DNA from: Sulfurimicrobium sp964384915
Lineage (GTDB): Bacteria > Pseudomonadota > Gammaproteobacteria > Burkholderiales > Sulfuricellaceae
Length of the DNA: 64,000 nt
Reading direction: 5' to 3'
NCBI GenBank assembly: GCA_964384915.1
Contig: CAYLMA010000010.1
Span: forward strand, 37,882-101,881
In this document: piece after piece, positions 1-8,833 of the stretch
Layout of the letters: the number at the start of each line of letters is the position of its first letter
How positions within the stretch are numbered: the first letter of the stretch is position 1
Translations under genes and position numbers: made by a program
Notes under the pieces: model-generated
The model's input: only the letters and a program-made list of their open reading frames with translations
Told to the model about the DNA's origin: nothing
The model's database searches: none

Positions 1-1716
1 TGGTTCATCGCCGCCACCATTCGCGACATCACCCGGCGCAAGCGGGCCGAGGCGCAAATCAGGCTCGCCGCCGAGGTGTTCGAGCAAAGCAACGAAGCTT
101 TCATCATTACCGATGCCGAGCACAACATCGTGCTGGTCAACCACGCGTTTACCGTCATCACCGGTTACAGCGAGGCCGAGGTTATGGGCCGGAATCCGCG
201 CATGCTGGCCTCGGGGCGCCATACCCCGGAATTTTTCCGCACCATGTGGGCCAACCTCGATTCGCATGGCTACTGGCAGGGCGAGGTGTGGGATCGCCGC
301 AAGGACGGCAGCATTTACCCCAAGCGCCTCTCGATCAGCCGGGTGCGGGATGCGGAAGGCAATCCGACCCACTATATCGGCATTTTCAGCGACATCAGCG
401 AGTACAAGGCGACCGAGGAACGCATCCAGCAATTGGCGCATTTCGATGTGCTCACCGGCTTGCCGAACCGGGCATTGCTCAGCGAGCGCATCCAACACGA
501 CCTCAGCTTGGCCAGGCGCAATCATGGGCACTTGGCTCTGCTGTTCCTCGATCTTGATCACTTCAAGAACGTGAACGATACGCTCGGCCACCGCGTCGGC
601 GACGAATTGCTGATGGAGGTGGCGAAACGCCTGAAATCCGTGGTGCGCGGGGAAGACACGGTTTCGCGCCTGGGTGGGGACGAGTTCGTCCTGGTTCTGC
701 CGGACACCGATGCCGATGGCGCCGCGCATGTGGCCGGAAAATTGCTGGAGGCAGTCGCCCAGCCCTGCCTGATCGAACAGCACGAATTGTTCGTCACGCC
801 CTCTATCGGCATCGCCATCTTTCCTGGCGACGGCGACAGTTTCGATGTGCTCTCCCAGCGTGCCGACGTTGCGATGTACCGCGCCAAGCGCGACGGCCGC
901 AACAGCTACTGTTTCTTTACCCCGGAGATGCAGGCACGATCAGCGCGCACCCTGCAACTGGAAAATGCCTTGCGCCACGCGCTGGAACGCGGTCAGTTGC
1001 ATCTGCTCTATCAGCCCCAGGTGTCGCTTGAAGACGGGCGCATCGTCGGCGTGGAAGCCTTGCTGCGCTGGCAGCACCCGGAACTGGGCCTGATTTCTCC
1101 GGCAGAATTCATCCCCATTGCGGAGGACAGCGGACAGATACTGCAGATCGGGGAATGGGTGATGCGCAGCGCGGCGAGCCAGATGAAGGCCTGGATCGAC
1201 AATGGCCTCGCGCCGATGATGATGGCGGTCAACCTTTCCGCGGTGCAATTCCGTCATCCCAGCCTGCCCGACCTGGTGACGGGGATTCTCGACGAAATGC
1301 AATTGCCGCCGCAATACCTTGAACTGGAGTTGACCGAAGGCGTTGCCATGGACGATCCGCTCGCAGCCATCGCGGTGATGGATGTGCTGCATGAACGCGG
1401 CATCCGCATGTCGATCGACGATTTCGGCACCGGGTATTCCTCGCTGAGTTATCTCAAGCGCTTCCAGGTCTACAAGCTCAAGATCGACCAGTCCTTCGTG
1501 AGCGACATTACCGAAGATCCGGATGACAAGGCGATCGTCGGCGCCATCATCAGCCTTGCGAACAGCCTGGGCATGCTGACCATAGCCGAGGGCGTGGAAA
1601 CGGAAGGACAACTGGCGTTCCTGCGCGAAAAGGGCTGCAACGAAGTGCAGGGCTATCATTTCAGCCGTCCGCTGCCGGCCGATGAGTTCGAGAATTTCGT
1701 GCGCGGGAAATCCTGA
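1..1716 (+). CDS. PAS-GGDEF-EAL protein, 5' end outside window
   Basis: This is a bifunctional cyclic-di-GMP synthase/phosphodiesterase type protein. The reading frame is open from base 1, and its first residues (WFIAATIRDITRRKRAEA) are the end of a PAC segment, so the gene starts upstream and at least one sensor domain is missing. A PAS domain follows with the FEQSNEAFIITDA and GEVWDRRKDGSIYPKRL signatures. The GGDEF domain has an intact GGDEF motif and an RGED inhibitory-site motif five residues before it. The EAL domain has EALLRW, DDFGTGYSSL and EGVE, so both activities look possible. No membrane segment is visible in this part. The next gene starts right at its stop. The GTG at 76 is internal to the conserved sequence and is not the true start. 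Confidence 0.93.
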   Translation, partial: WFIAATIRDITRRKRAEAQIRLAAEVFEQSNEAFIITDAEHNIVLVNHAFTVITGYSEAEVMGRNPRMLASGRHTPEFFRTMWANLDSHGYWQGEVWDRRKDGSIYPKRLSISRVRDAEGNPTHYIGIFSDISEYKATEERIQQLAHFDVLTGLPNRALLSERIQHDLSLARRNHGHLALLFLDLDHFKNVNDTLGHRVGDELLMEVAKRLKSVVRGEDTVSRLGGDEFVLVLPDTDADGAAHVAGKLLEAVAQPCLIEQHELFVTPSIGIAIFPGDGDSFDVLSQRADVAMYRAKRDGRNSYCFFTPEMQARSARTLQLENALRHALERGQLHLLYQPQVSLEDGRIVGVEALLRWQHPELGLISPAEFIPIAEDSGQILQIGEWVMRSAASQMKAWIDNGLAPMMMAVNLSAVQFRHPSLPDLVTGILDEMQLPPQYLELELTEGVAMDDPLAAIAVMDVLHERGIRMSIDDFGTGYSSLSYLKRFQVYKLKIDQSFVSDITEDPDDKAIVGAIISLANSLGMLTIAEGVETEGQLAFLREKGCNEVQGYHFSRPLPADEFENFVRGKS

Positions 1717-1717
1717 A

Positions 1718-2974
1718 GTGCGTTTTCTGTCCATGGCTGCCTTGTTTCTGTTCTGGATGCTGCCCCTCCAGGCTCAATCCGATGAGCTGTGGGCCAAACC
1801 CGGCCCGGACGGGCGCATGCATGTGCAGCTCTATTTTTTCTGGTCGCTCACTTGCCCGCATTGCCTGGAAGCGCGGCCTTTTGTCGAGTCCATCCCCGCC
1901 GCCCGCCCCTGGGTGACGCTGCATACACTGGAACTGACGCGCCACCCGGAACATGTCCGCCAGTACCGGGAAATGGCGGCGCAGTTGAATCAGGAGGCGG
2001 CATCCGTGCCCGCCTTGCTGTTCTGCGGTGAGATGCATGTGGGCTGGGACAAGGCCGAAACCACGGGCGTAGAGATGCTGCGGCGGCTGGATGCATGCCA
2101 GGAACGGATCGCCGCTGGCGCCACGGCGCCGGATATCCAGACGTCAAGCGAGAAAATCACTGTTCCGGTGCTGGGTGAAATTGACCCAGGGCATATTTCA
2201 CTCCCCCTCCTGACCATCGCCATCGCCGCGCTGGACGCCTTCAATCCCTGCGCCTTTTTCGTGCTGCTGTTCCTGCTCTCCCTGCTGGTGCACCAGAAAA
2301 ACAGGAAGCGCATGCTCGCCATCGGCGGGATTTTCGTGCTGTGCTCCGGGCTGATGTATTTCGCTTTCATGGCGGCCTGGCTCAGCCTGTTCCAGTTGCT
2401 CGGCAATCTTGCCTGGGTGACCATCGCCGCAGGTGTCCTGGCGGTGTTCGTCGGCGCCGTCAACATCAAGGATTTCTTTGCTTTCGAGCGTGGATTGAGC
2501 CTGTCCATCCCGGAATCGCGCAAGCCCGATATCTACCGCCGCGCGCGCGCCATCATTGGCGCCGACAACTTCCCGGCGATGGTCGCGGCAACGGTGTTCC
2601 TGGCAATCGCCGCCAATTTTTACGAACTGCTGTGCACCGCCGGGTTCCCCATGGTCTATACCCGCCTGCTCACGCTGAGCGCTCAGGCAGAGGGCATGCG
2701 CTATCTTTACCTGGCCCTGTACAACCTGGTCTACGTGATCCCGCTGGCGCTCATCGTGCTGGCCTTCGTGCGCAGCATGGGCGCGCGCAAGCTGACGGAG
2801 CGCGAGGGCCGTTTGCTCAAGCTGCTCTCCGGCTGCATGATGCTGGAACTGGGCGCGTTGCTGCTGATTGCGCCGGAGCAACTGAATAATCTGGCGGTGG
2901 CGTTCGGCTTGCTGGGCGTTGCCCTGGCCATTACCTGGAGCGCAGCACGCATGAGCAGAGGAACAAGCGCATGA
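1718..2974 (+). CDS. thioredoxin-fold plus DsbD/CcdA-like membrane protein
   Basis: This is a probable thiol-disulfide or electron-transfer membrane protein of about 418 residues. A GTG at 1718 gives an N-terminal signal peptide ending near LQAQS; ATG 1682 would overlap the previous gene by 35 bases and ATG 1733 is another option. A thioredoxin-like periplasmic domain carries CPHC at residues 46-49. The C-terminal half is a multi-pass region with NPC (residues 176-178) and a second cysteine in LLCTAGFP (near 306), the two-cysteine layout of CcdA/DsbD transmembrane domains. The family would pass reducing equivalents from the cytoplasm to periplasmic partners. It overlaps the CDF exporter start by four bases (ATGA), so the two are co-translated. 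The substrate is unknown. It is shorter than DsbD, and the N-terminal and central domain order also differs. Confidence 0.75.
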   Translation: MRFLSMAALFLFWMLPLQAQSDELWAKPGPDGRMHVQLYFFWSLTCPHCLEARPFVESIPAARPWVTLHTLELTRHPEHVRQYREMAAQLNQEAASVPALLFCGEMHVGWDKAETTGVEMLRRLDACQERIAAGATAPDIQTSSEKITVPVLGEIDPGHISLPLLTIAIAALDAFNPCAFFVLLFLLSLLVHQKNRKRMLAIGGIFVLCSGLMYFAFMAAWLSLFQLLGNLAWVTIAAGVLAVFVGAVNIKDFFAFERGLSLSIPESRKPDIYRRARAIIGADNFPAMVAATVFLAIAANFYELLCTAGFPMVYTRLLTLSAQAEGMRYLYLALYNLVYVIPLALIVLAFVRSMGARKLTEREGRLLKLLSGCMMLELGALLLIAPEQLNNLAVAFGLLGVALAITWSAARMSRGTSA

Positions 2975-3936
2975 GCGCATCGCCCCGTCACCACCACCAT
3001 GATTATGAACACGACCACGACCATCATGAACATCGCCACGCCCATGGCAAAAGCGCGGGCCGCCTGCTCTGGCTTGCCGTGGGCCTTACCCTGGCATTTG
3101 CCGGGGTCGAGGCAGTTGTCGGCTGGTGGGCCGGCTCGCTGGCGCTGCTGGCGGACGCCGGCCACATGGTCAACGATGCGGGCGCCCTGCTGATCGCGGC
3201 GGCGGCGGCCTGGGTCGCGAAAAGGCCAGTCTCGCACCTGCACAGCTATGGTCTGGGACGGGCGGAATTTATGGCCGCGCTGATCAATAGTTTGGGCCTG
3301 CTGGCATTGGTGGCGTGGCTTTCCGTTTCCGCCGTGCAGCGCCTGCAAGCGCCACAGGCCGTGCTGGGCGAGGCGGTGTCGCTGACCGCCGCGCTTGGGC
3401 TGCTGATCAACATCGGCGTGGCATGGCTGCTCATGCGCGGGGAACAGAACCTCAATACCCGTGCCGCGCTGCTGCATGTCATGGGCGATTTGCTGGGCTC
3501 GGTGGCAGCGCTGATCGCCGGCGTGGTGATCACCTTCACCGGCTGGACTCCCATCGATCCCTTGTTGTCGCTGGCCATTGGCGCGCTGATCCTGGTTTCC
3601 AGCCTGCGCCTGCTGCGCCATGCGCTGCACGGGATCATGGAAGGCGTGCCGCTGCATTTGTCGATGGAGGAGATCGGACAGGCGCTGGCAAGCGTGCCGG
3701 GTGTGGATTCGGTGCATGACCTGCATGTCTGGAGCGTCTCTTCAGAGGAGGTCATGCTGAGCGCGCACCTGAGTATTGTGGATTTGACGCGCTGGCCATC
3801 CATACTGGGGCTAAGCCGGGCGTTGATGCACGAGCGCTTCGGCATCGAGCACGTGACCTTGCAGCCGGAAAGCATCGTCCAGGTAGTGCACTGGCCAGGC
3901 GCATATCGAGCTGGTCGCGGCGATTCGGCGGAATAA
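2971..3936 (+). CDS. cation diffusion facilitator (zinc-type efflux)
   Basis: This inner-membrane cation/proton antiporter of the CDF family is 321 residues long and most like CzcD/ZitB. The N terminus is a histidine-rich metal-binding tail (HHHHDYEHDHDHH). Six membrane segments follow. The first metal-site pair is in the second segment (LLADAGHMVNDAG) and the matching H..GD site is in the fifth (LLHVMGDLLGS). The cytoplasmic C-terminal domain has the conserved DLHVWSV stretch. Zinc, cobalt or cadmium export is the family function; zinc is the best guess from the HxxxD site. It is translationally coupled to the upstream DsbD-like protein, which may tie metal export to thiol homeostasis. Confidence 0.93.
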   Translation: MSASPRHHHHDYEHDHDHHEHRHAHGKSAGRLLWLAVGLTLAFAGVEAVVGWWAGSLALLADAGHMVNDAGALLIAAAAAWVAKRPVSHLHSYGLGRAEFMAALINSLGLLALVAWLSVSAVQRLQAPQAVLGEAVSLTAALGLLINIGVAWLLMRGEQNLNTRAALLHVMGDLLGSVAALIAGVVITFTGWTPIDPLLSLAIGALILVSSLRLLRHALHGIMEGVPLHLSMEEIGQALASVPGVDSVHDLHVWSVSSEEVMLSAHLSIVDLTRWPSILGLSRALMHERFGIEHVTLQPESIVQVVHWPGAYRAGRGDSAE

Positions 3937-3956
3937 AGCCGCATCTGGGGCGGGGA

Positions 3957-3985
3957 TGGCTACAAATGCCCTATCTGCCTATAAT
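3957..3985 (+). promoter_or_regulatory. probable sigma-70 promoter of the efflux operon
   Basis: A perfect TATAAT lies at 3980-3985, with a weak -35 (TGGCTA, 3957-3962) at 17 bases. Transcription would begin near 3992. This argues against the upstream ATG at 3966 and supports translation from 4050 (or 4005) for the TolC-family gene. Confidence 0.5.
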
Positions 3986-4049
3986 GCGCATGATTGAACT
4001 AAGCATGCAAAACACCATCCAATCGAGCCTCTCGACAATTCCCTATTTT

Positions 4050-5492
4050 ATGAAATACGGTTTTACAAACACACTGGCGCCGTTTCTGTTCCTGGCCGTC
4101 GTCCAGGTCGGCAGCGCCCTGGCTGCCGGGGCTGGCGATCCTTTCGATACGGATGCGTTGGCTCCGCCCAGGCCGGCCCTGTACGGGGCCGCTGCGGATG
4201 GCGTTACGCCCTGCTCAGCGCCGCAGTCCGCCGCGCCGCTGGCCTTGCTGGAAGCGGTGGACCTGGCGCTGTGCAACAATCCGCAAACCCGCGAGGTGTG
4301 GGCCAATGCCCGCGCCCAGGCGGCCCAGGTGGGGGTGGCGCGGGCGGCTTACCTGCCCGGCCTGGCCGGCAGCGTTTCCGCCAGCCGCAACTGGACCGAC
4401 TCTGCTGTGCGCAGATCGCCTTACGACCAGAACAGCGCCGGGCTGACGCTTTCCTATCTGCTTTACGACTTCGGCGCGCGCGATGCGACGCTGGAAAACG
4501 CCCGCCAGTTGCTGGCTGCCGCCGCGGCCACCCAGGACAGCACGGTGCAGGCGGTGTTTCTCGCGGCAGTGCAGGCTTTCTACCAGGCGCAGGCGAGCGT
4601 GACGGCGCTCCTCGCGGCGCAGGAATCCGAGCGCGCCAGCAGGGAGAGCTTCAGCGCCGCCGAGGCGCGCTACAAGATTGGCGCCGCCACCCCCGCCGAC
4701 AAGCTCCAGGCGCAGACCGCCTGGTCGCAGGCGACCCTCAACCGCATCACGGCGGAAGGCGGCCAGAAGAACGCCCAGGGCGCGCTGGCGAACGTCATCG
4801 GCCAGGACGCCCATCACCCCCTGAATCTCACGCCCGCGGCGGAAGTCACGCCGGGGGATGCTTTCGAGCGCGACGTGAATGCCCTGGTGGAGGAGGCGCG
4901 CCGCCGCCGTCCCGACCTGCTGGCTGCCGAGGCCCAGGTGCGCGCGGCCGCGGCCAACCTCGACGCGGTCCGCGCCGCGGGCCGGCCAACGGTTTCCCTC
5001 GTTGCCGGCAGTAATCTCCTGAAGGTGGATGACGGTCCGAACACGCAGACTTCAACACTGGGCGTCACGCTGAATATTCCCTTCTTTTCGGGCTTCGCGC
5101 CGACTTACCGCGTGCGCGCCGCGGCGGCCCAGGTGGATGCGAGGGGTGCCCAGCGCGACCGCATCCGCCTGCAGGTGGCGCTGGATGTGTGGAATGCCTA
5201 CCAGAACCTGCATACCGCCACCCAGGCCCTGCGCACCAGCACCGATCTGCTCAACAGCGCGACCCAGTCGGAACAGGTGGCGCTGGGCCGCTACAAGGCC
5301 GGCGTGGGCAGCATCCTGGATGTCCTCAACGCCCAGAGCGCGCTGGCCAGCGCGCGCCAGCAAAGGGTGCAGGCGGCGCTCAACTGGAATGTTTCCCGCG
5401 CCACCCTGGCCCAGTCCATGGGCGGCCTTGATTATGGCCTGTTGCAGACCCTGCCGGGCGTCGCCACTAGTGAAGAGCAAACCAAACCATGA
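4050..5492 (+). CDS. TolC-family outer membrane efflux protein
   Basis: This is the outer-membrane channel of a tripartite efflux pump, about 480 residues. ATG 4050 gives a clean signal peptide (MKYGFTNTL...ALAAGAG); the longer starts at 3966 and 4005 add a non-signal-like extension. It has two outer-membrane-efflux repeats, each with the long alanine/glutamine-rich helices of the family. The typical GVGSILDVLNAQSAL motif is in the second repeat and the sequence YEARYKIGAATPADKLQA-like in the first. Its stop overlaps the start of the adaptor gene (ATGA at 5489), and MacA/MacB-like genes follow. The channel therefore very likely serves the MacAB-type exporter encoded downstream. Confidence 0.92.
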   Translation: MKYGFTNTLAPFLFLAVVQVGSALAAGAGDPFDTDALAPPRPALYGAAADGVTPCSAPQSAAPLALLEAVDLALCNNPQTREVWANARAQAAQVGVARAAYLPGLAGSVSASRNWTDSAVRRSPYDQNSAGLTLSYLLYDFGARDATLENARQLLAAAAATQDSTVQAVFLAAVQAFYQAQASVTALLAAQESERASRESFSAAEARYKIGAATPADKLQAQTAWSQATLNRITAEGGQKNAQGALANVIGQDAHHPLNLTPAAEVTPGDAFERDVNALVEEARRRRPDLLAAEAQVRAAAANLDAVRAAGRPTVSLVAGSNLLKVDDGPNTQTSTLGVTLNIPFFSGFAPTYRVRAAAAQVDARGAQRDRIRLQVALDVWNAYQNLHTATQALRTSTDLLNSATQSEQVALGRYKAGVGSILDVLNAQSALASARQQRVQAALNWNVSRATLAQSMGGLDYGLLQTLPGVATSEEQTKP

Positions 5493-6688
5493 AGCGTTTT
5501 CTGAAAAACCCCTTTATCCTGTTTCTGCTTGTCTGCGCGCTGATCGCCGCCGGCGTCTTTGGCTGGCGCCAGTACAAGAGCGTGAGCCCGGAGCAGCGCT
5601 ACAAGCTGCAAGAAGTGGAGAAGGGCGATCTGAAGCAAAGCGTTTCCGCCAACGGCACCCTGAACCCCGTGACCCTGGTGAACGTGGGCACCCAGGTCTC
5701 GGGCGCGGTGAAAAAGCTCTATGTCGATTTCAACGACAAGGTGGAAAAAGGCCAGGTGCTGCTGGAACTGGACCCCGCGCTGCTCAATGCCCAGGTCAAG
5801 CAAAGCGACGCCAACGTGCAGAGCGCCCAGGCATCGGTCGAGCTGGCCAGCGCCAACCAAACAAGGGTGCGCGGCCTGTTCGCGCAGGAATATGTCTCGC
5901 GCCAGGAGCTGGACCAGTCGGTGCAGGCCCTCAAGGCGGCGCGCGCGCAACTGGCGCTGGCGCGGGCGCAGAATGAGCGCGACCGCGCCAACCTGAATTA
6001 TTCCATCATCCGCTCGCCGGTCTCCGGCGTGATCGTGGCGCGCAACATCGACGTCGGCCAGACCGTGGCGGCCAGCTTCCAGACGCCGACCCTGTTCCAG
6101 ATCGCGCAGGACCTGTCGCGCATGCAGATCGATTCCAGCTTCGCCGAAGCGGACATCGGCAGCATCCGCGTCGGGCAGGCGGTGCGCTTCAATGTCGATG
6201 CCTTCCCCAACCGCAGCTTCAAGGGCGCGGTGAAGCAGATCCGCCTGAACCCTACCACCCAGCAGAACGTGGTGACCTACAACGTGGTGATTTCGGTGGA
6301 CAACCCGGAACAGATCCTGCTGCCGGGCATGACTTCCTACGTGAGCATCGTCGTCGCCCAGCGCGAGGACGCGCTGCTGGTGCCCAATGCCGCGCTGCGC
6401 TTCAAGCCGGAAGCGAAGGAAGGCGAGAAGAATGGCGAGAAACGCGAGGAAAAGGCGGCCAACGGCAAGAAGCCGGGCAAGAAGCGCGACGCCTCCAGCG
6501 GCACGGTTTACATCCTGCAGGGCAAGGAGCTCAAGCCGGTCAGCGTCACCCTCGGCATCACCGACAGCCGCAACACCGAAGTGCTGGGCGGCGAACTCAA
6601 GCCTGGCGACAAGGTGGTGGTGGGTGAGAACCAGCTTGAAGAAGATGGCCCGGCCAAGAAAAGAACGGTACAGATGAGGATGTTCTGA
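5489..6688 (+). CDS. macA: MacA-like periplasmic adaptor of ABC efflux pump
   Basis: This membrane-fusion protein of 399 residues links the inner-membrane MacB transporter to the TolC-type channel. It has one N-terminal membrane anchor (PFILFLLVCALIAAGVFGW), a lipoyl half-motif (GTQVSGAVKKLYVDFNDKVEKG), a long coiled-coil hairpin, the second lipoyl half (SPVSGVIVARNIDVGQTV) and beta-barrel domains. An unusual lysine/glutamate-rich insert sits around residues 308-335, within the C-terminal membrane-proximal domain. The start overlaps the TolC-family stop and the end overlaps the ATPase start (TGATG), so the operon is tightly coupled. The exported substrate (macrolide, peptide or siderophore) cannot be told from sequence. 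Confidence 0.9.
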   Translation: MKRFLKNPFILFLLVCALIAAGVFGWRQYKSVSPEQRYKLQEVEKGDLKQSVSANGTLNPVTLVNVGTQVSGAVKKLYVDFNDKVEKGQVLLELDPALLNAQVKQSDANVQSAQASVELASANQTRVRGLFAQEYVSRQELDQSVQALKAARAQLALARAQNERDRANLNYSIIRSPVSGVIVARNIDVGQTVAASFQTPTLFQIAQDLSRMQIDSSFAEADIGSIRVGQAVRFNVDAFPNRSFKGAVKQIRLNPTTQQNVVTYNVVISVDNPEQILLPGMTSYVSIVVAQREDALLVPNAALRFKPEAKEGEKNGEKREEKAANGKKPGKKRDASSGTVYILQGKELKPVSVTLGITDSRNTEVLGGELKPGDKVVVGENQLEEDGPAKKRTVQMRMF

Positions 6689-7548
6689 TGGAAGGCCCCC
6701 TCTCTCCTAACTCTCTCCCGCTTGAGGGAGAGAGGGACTCAGGCTCGCTGCGCGAGGCTCATTTTAGCCAGTCCCTCATCCGCGTGGAGGGGCTGCACAA
6801 GTCCTATGAAACGCCGGCCGGGCCGTTCCCGGTGCTGAAGGACGTCAGCCTCAGCATCGCTCCCGGCGAGTTCGTCGCCGTGATGGGGCCTTCCGGCTCG
6901 GGCAAGTCCACCTTCATGAACATTCTCGGCTGCCTGGACCGGCCCAGCGCCGGGCATTACGTGCTGGATGGGCGCAGCGTGGCGGAACTGTCCAAGGACG
7001 AGCTGGCGCGCTTGCGCAACCGCACCATCGGCTTCGTGTTCCAGGGTTTCAACCTGCTGCCGCGCATGAGCCTGGAGGACAACGTCGCCATGCCGCTGGT
7101 CTACTTCGGGGTGGAGCGCGAAGAGCGCCGCGCCCGCGCCAACGAGATGCTGCGCAAGGTGGGGCTGGGCAGTTATGCCAAATCGCCGCCCAACCGCATC
7201 TCCGGCGGGCAGCAGCAGCGCGTGGCGATTGCCCGCGCGCTGGTGAACAAGCCGCGGCTGATCCTCGCCGACGAGCCCACCGGCAACCTGGACAGCCATA
7301 CCGGCGAGGAAATCATGGCCCTGTTCGACGAGCTCAACCGGGAAGGCATCACCATCGTGCTGGTCACCCACGAAGCGGACATCGCCCGGCATGCCAAGCG
7401 CCAGGTGCGCTTTCTCGACGGGCGCATCGTGCATGACGGGCCGACCGAACATCACGACGGCAACCCCTCCCCATCCTTCCCAACCCCTCCCAGCCTCCCC
7501 TTGTCAGGGGAGGGGCGGATCGGTGAGGGGTTGGAATCTTTGGAGTGA
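6688..7548 (+). CDS. MacB-type ABC transporter ATP-binding subunit
   Basis: This is the ATPase of the efflux pump, 286 residues. It is separate from its permease, whereas E. coli MacB is a fusion. Walker A is GPSGSGKST, the signature is ISGGQQQRVAIARAL, and Walker B is LILADEPTGNLDS with a downstream switch histidine in VLVTHE. The conserved domain runs from about residue 32 (IRVEGLHKSYE) to about 252. The sequence outside it at both ends is encoded by palindromic intergenic-type repeats: roughly residues 4-28 at the N terminus and the last 27 residues. These have evidently been captured in frame. The start ATG overlaps the macA stop, so the original start was probably kept and the repeat inserted just after it. 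Confidence 0.9.
   Translation: MEGPLSPNSLPLEGERDSGSLREAHFSQSLIRVEGLHKSYETPAGPFPVLKDVSLSIAPGEFVAVMGPSGSGKSTFMNILGCLDRPSAGHYVLDGRSVAELSKDELARLRNRTIGFVFQGFNLLPRMSLEDNVAMPLVYFGVEREERRARANEMLRKVGLGSYAKSPPNRISGGQQQRVAIARALVNKPRLILADEPTGNLDSHTGEEIMALFDELNREGITIVLVTHEADIARHAKRQVRFLDGRIVHDGPTEHHDGNPSPSFPTPPSLPLSGEGRIGEGLESLE
6698..6742. repeat. palindromic repeat inside ATPase N terminus
   Basis: This GC-rich inverted repeat of the type CTCTCCC-GCTT-GAGGGAGAG lies a few codons after the ATPase start. Such elements normally sit between genes. Here it is read in frame as roughly residues 4-18 of the protein, with a second short palindrome-like stretch following to about 6765. No other copy was seen in the window. 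Confidence 0.6.
7462..7535. repeat. nested palindromic repeat inside ATPase C terminus
   Basis: A nested inverted repeat lies here. The outer arms are AACCCCTCC and its GAGGGGTT counterpart, and the inner stem is CTCCCC-TTGTCA-GGGGAG. It encodes most of the last 27 residues of the ATPase, a low-complexity proline/serine/glycine tail that is absent from the ABC domain family. Confidence 0.6.
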
Positions 7549-7570
7549 AAATGGATCGGGGAATCATTCG

Positions 7571-8791
7571 ATGTTAGCCGCCATGCTGGGCGAAGCCTGG
7601 CACGCCATGGGCGCGAACCGGCTGCGCACCTTCCTCACCATGCTCGGCATGGTGATCGGGGTCGGCGCCGTGGTGCTGATGATGGCGGTGGGCCAGGGGG
7701 CGCAGTACGCCGTCAGCCAGTCCATCAGTTCCATGGGCAGCAACCTGTTCATCGTGGTCTCGGGTTCGACCACCGCCGGGGGCGTGCGCTCCGGCAGCGG
7801 CGGCGCGCCCACGCTGACGGTGGCCGACGCCGACGCCATCTCTGAATTGCCGGGGGTGCAGGCGGTCGCACCCGTGCACCCCGGCACCACCCAGTTGGTG
7901 TACGGCTCCAACAACTGGAGCGCCAGCACCTATGGCACCACGCCCTCCTACCTGGATGTGCGCTCCTGGACGGTCGTGAGCGGCTATCCCTTCAGCGATT
8001 CCGACCTGCGCTCGGCGACACGGGTGGCCCTGATCGGCAAGACCGCGGCCAAAAACCTGTTCGGCGACGAGGACCCGGTGGGCAAGACCATACGCGTGCG
8101 CCAGAGCCCCTTCGTGATCCTCGGCGTGCTGGCCGCCAAGGGGCAGAGCCTGGACGGGCGCGACCAGGACGACACCTTGCTGATCCCGCTCACCACCGCC
8201 CAGCGCAAGGTGTTCGGCACCTCCTTCCAGGGATCGGTGCGCATGATCATGGTGCAGGCGGAATCCGCCGCCGCCATGGCGATGGTGGAAAAATCCATGG
8301 TCTCGCTGCTGCGCCAGCGCCACCGCCTGCGCGAGGGCGTGGACAACGATTTCTTCCTGCGCAACCTGGCCGCAGCGGCCGATTCGGCGGCGGAAACCGC
8401 GCGCACCATGTCCCTGCTGCTCGGCGCCATCGCCTCGGTTTCGCTGCTGGTGGGCGGCATTGGCATCATGAACATCATGCTGGTCTCGGTCACCGAGCGC
8501 ACGCGCGAAATCGGCATCCGCCTGGCCATAGGCGCGCGCGAGCGCGACATCCTGCTGCAATTCCTGCTCGAAGCCATCATCATCTCGGTGGTGGGCTGCT
8601 TCATCGGCCTGGTGCTCGGCGTGGGCGGCGCCCTCTTGGCCAACTTCCTGACCGAGGCCACGGTGGTGATCTCCGGCAGCTCGGTGCTGGTGGCCTTCGG
8701 CGTGGCCGCGAGCGTGGGCGTGTTCTTCGGCTTCTACCCGGCGAAGAAGGCGGCAAGGCTCGATCCGATCGAGGCGCTGCGCTACCAGTAA
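7571..8791 (+). CDS. MacB-type ABC transporter permease
   Basis: This inner-membrane permease of about 406 residues has the MacB_PCD/FtsX arrangement. There is an N-terminal membrane segment (RTFLTMLGMVIGVGAVVLMM), then a large periplasmic domain, then three C-terminal membrane segments containing the family motif TERTREIGIRLAIGAR and ending in DPIEALRYQ. ATG 7571 is chosen because it starts right before the conserved LGEAWHAMGANRLRT region. The longer frame from 7391 runs back through the ATPase gene and the repeat and is not plausible. The gap to the ATPase is 22 bases. With the upstream genes it completes a four-gene TolC-MacA-MacB(ATPase)-MacB(permease) pump. Confidence 0.93.
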   Translation: MLAAMLGEAWHAMGANRLRTFLTMLGMVIGVGAVVLMMAVGQGAQYAVSQSISSMGSNLFIVVSGSTTAGGVRSGSGGAPTLTVADADAISELPGVQAVAPVHPGTTQLVYGSNNWSASTYGTTPSYLDVRSWTVVSGYPFSDSDLRSATRVALIGKTAAKNLFGDEDPVGKTIRVRQSPFVILGVLAAKGQSLDGRDQDDTLLIPLTTAQRKVFGTSFQGSVRMIMVQAESAAAMAMVEKSMVSLLRQRHRLREGVDNDFFLRNLAAAADSAAETARTMSLLLGAIASVSLLVGGIGIMNIMLVSVTERTREIGIRLAIGARERDILLQFLLEAIIISVVGCFIGLVLGVGGALLANFLTEATVVISGSSVLVAFGVAASVGVFFGFYPAKKAARLDPIEALRYQ

Positions 8792-8796
8792 GGTGC

Positions 8797-8825
8797 TTGA
8801 CAGTGGAACGATCGTTCCATAATCT
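8797..8825 (+). promoter_or_regulatory. sigma-70 promoter with operator palindrome in its spacer
   Basis: A perfect -35 TTGACA (8797-8802) and a -10 TAATCT (8820-8825) are separated by 17 bases. The 16-bp perfect palindrome TGGAACGATCGTTCCA (8804-8819) fills almost the whole spacer, so a bound repressor would block polymerase directly. The predicted transcription start (about 8832) is only about two bases before the ATG at 8834, so the message would be almost leaderless. The gene controlled encodes a LexA-type repressor, so autorepression is the natural reading. Confidence 0.8.
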
Positions 8826-8833
8826 CTCGCCTT

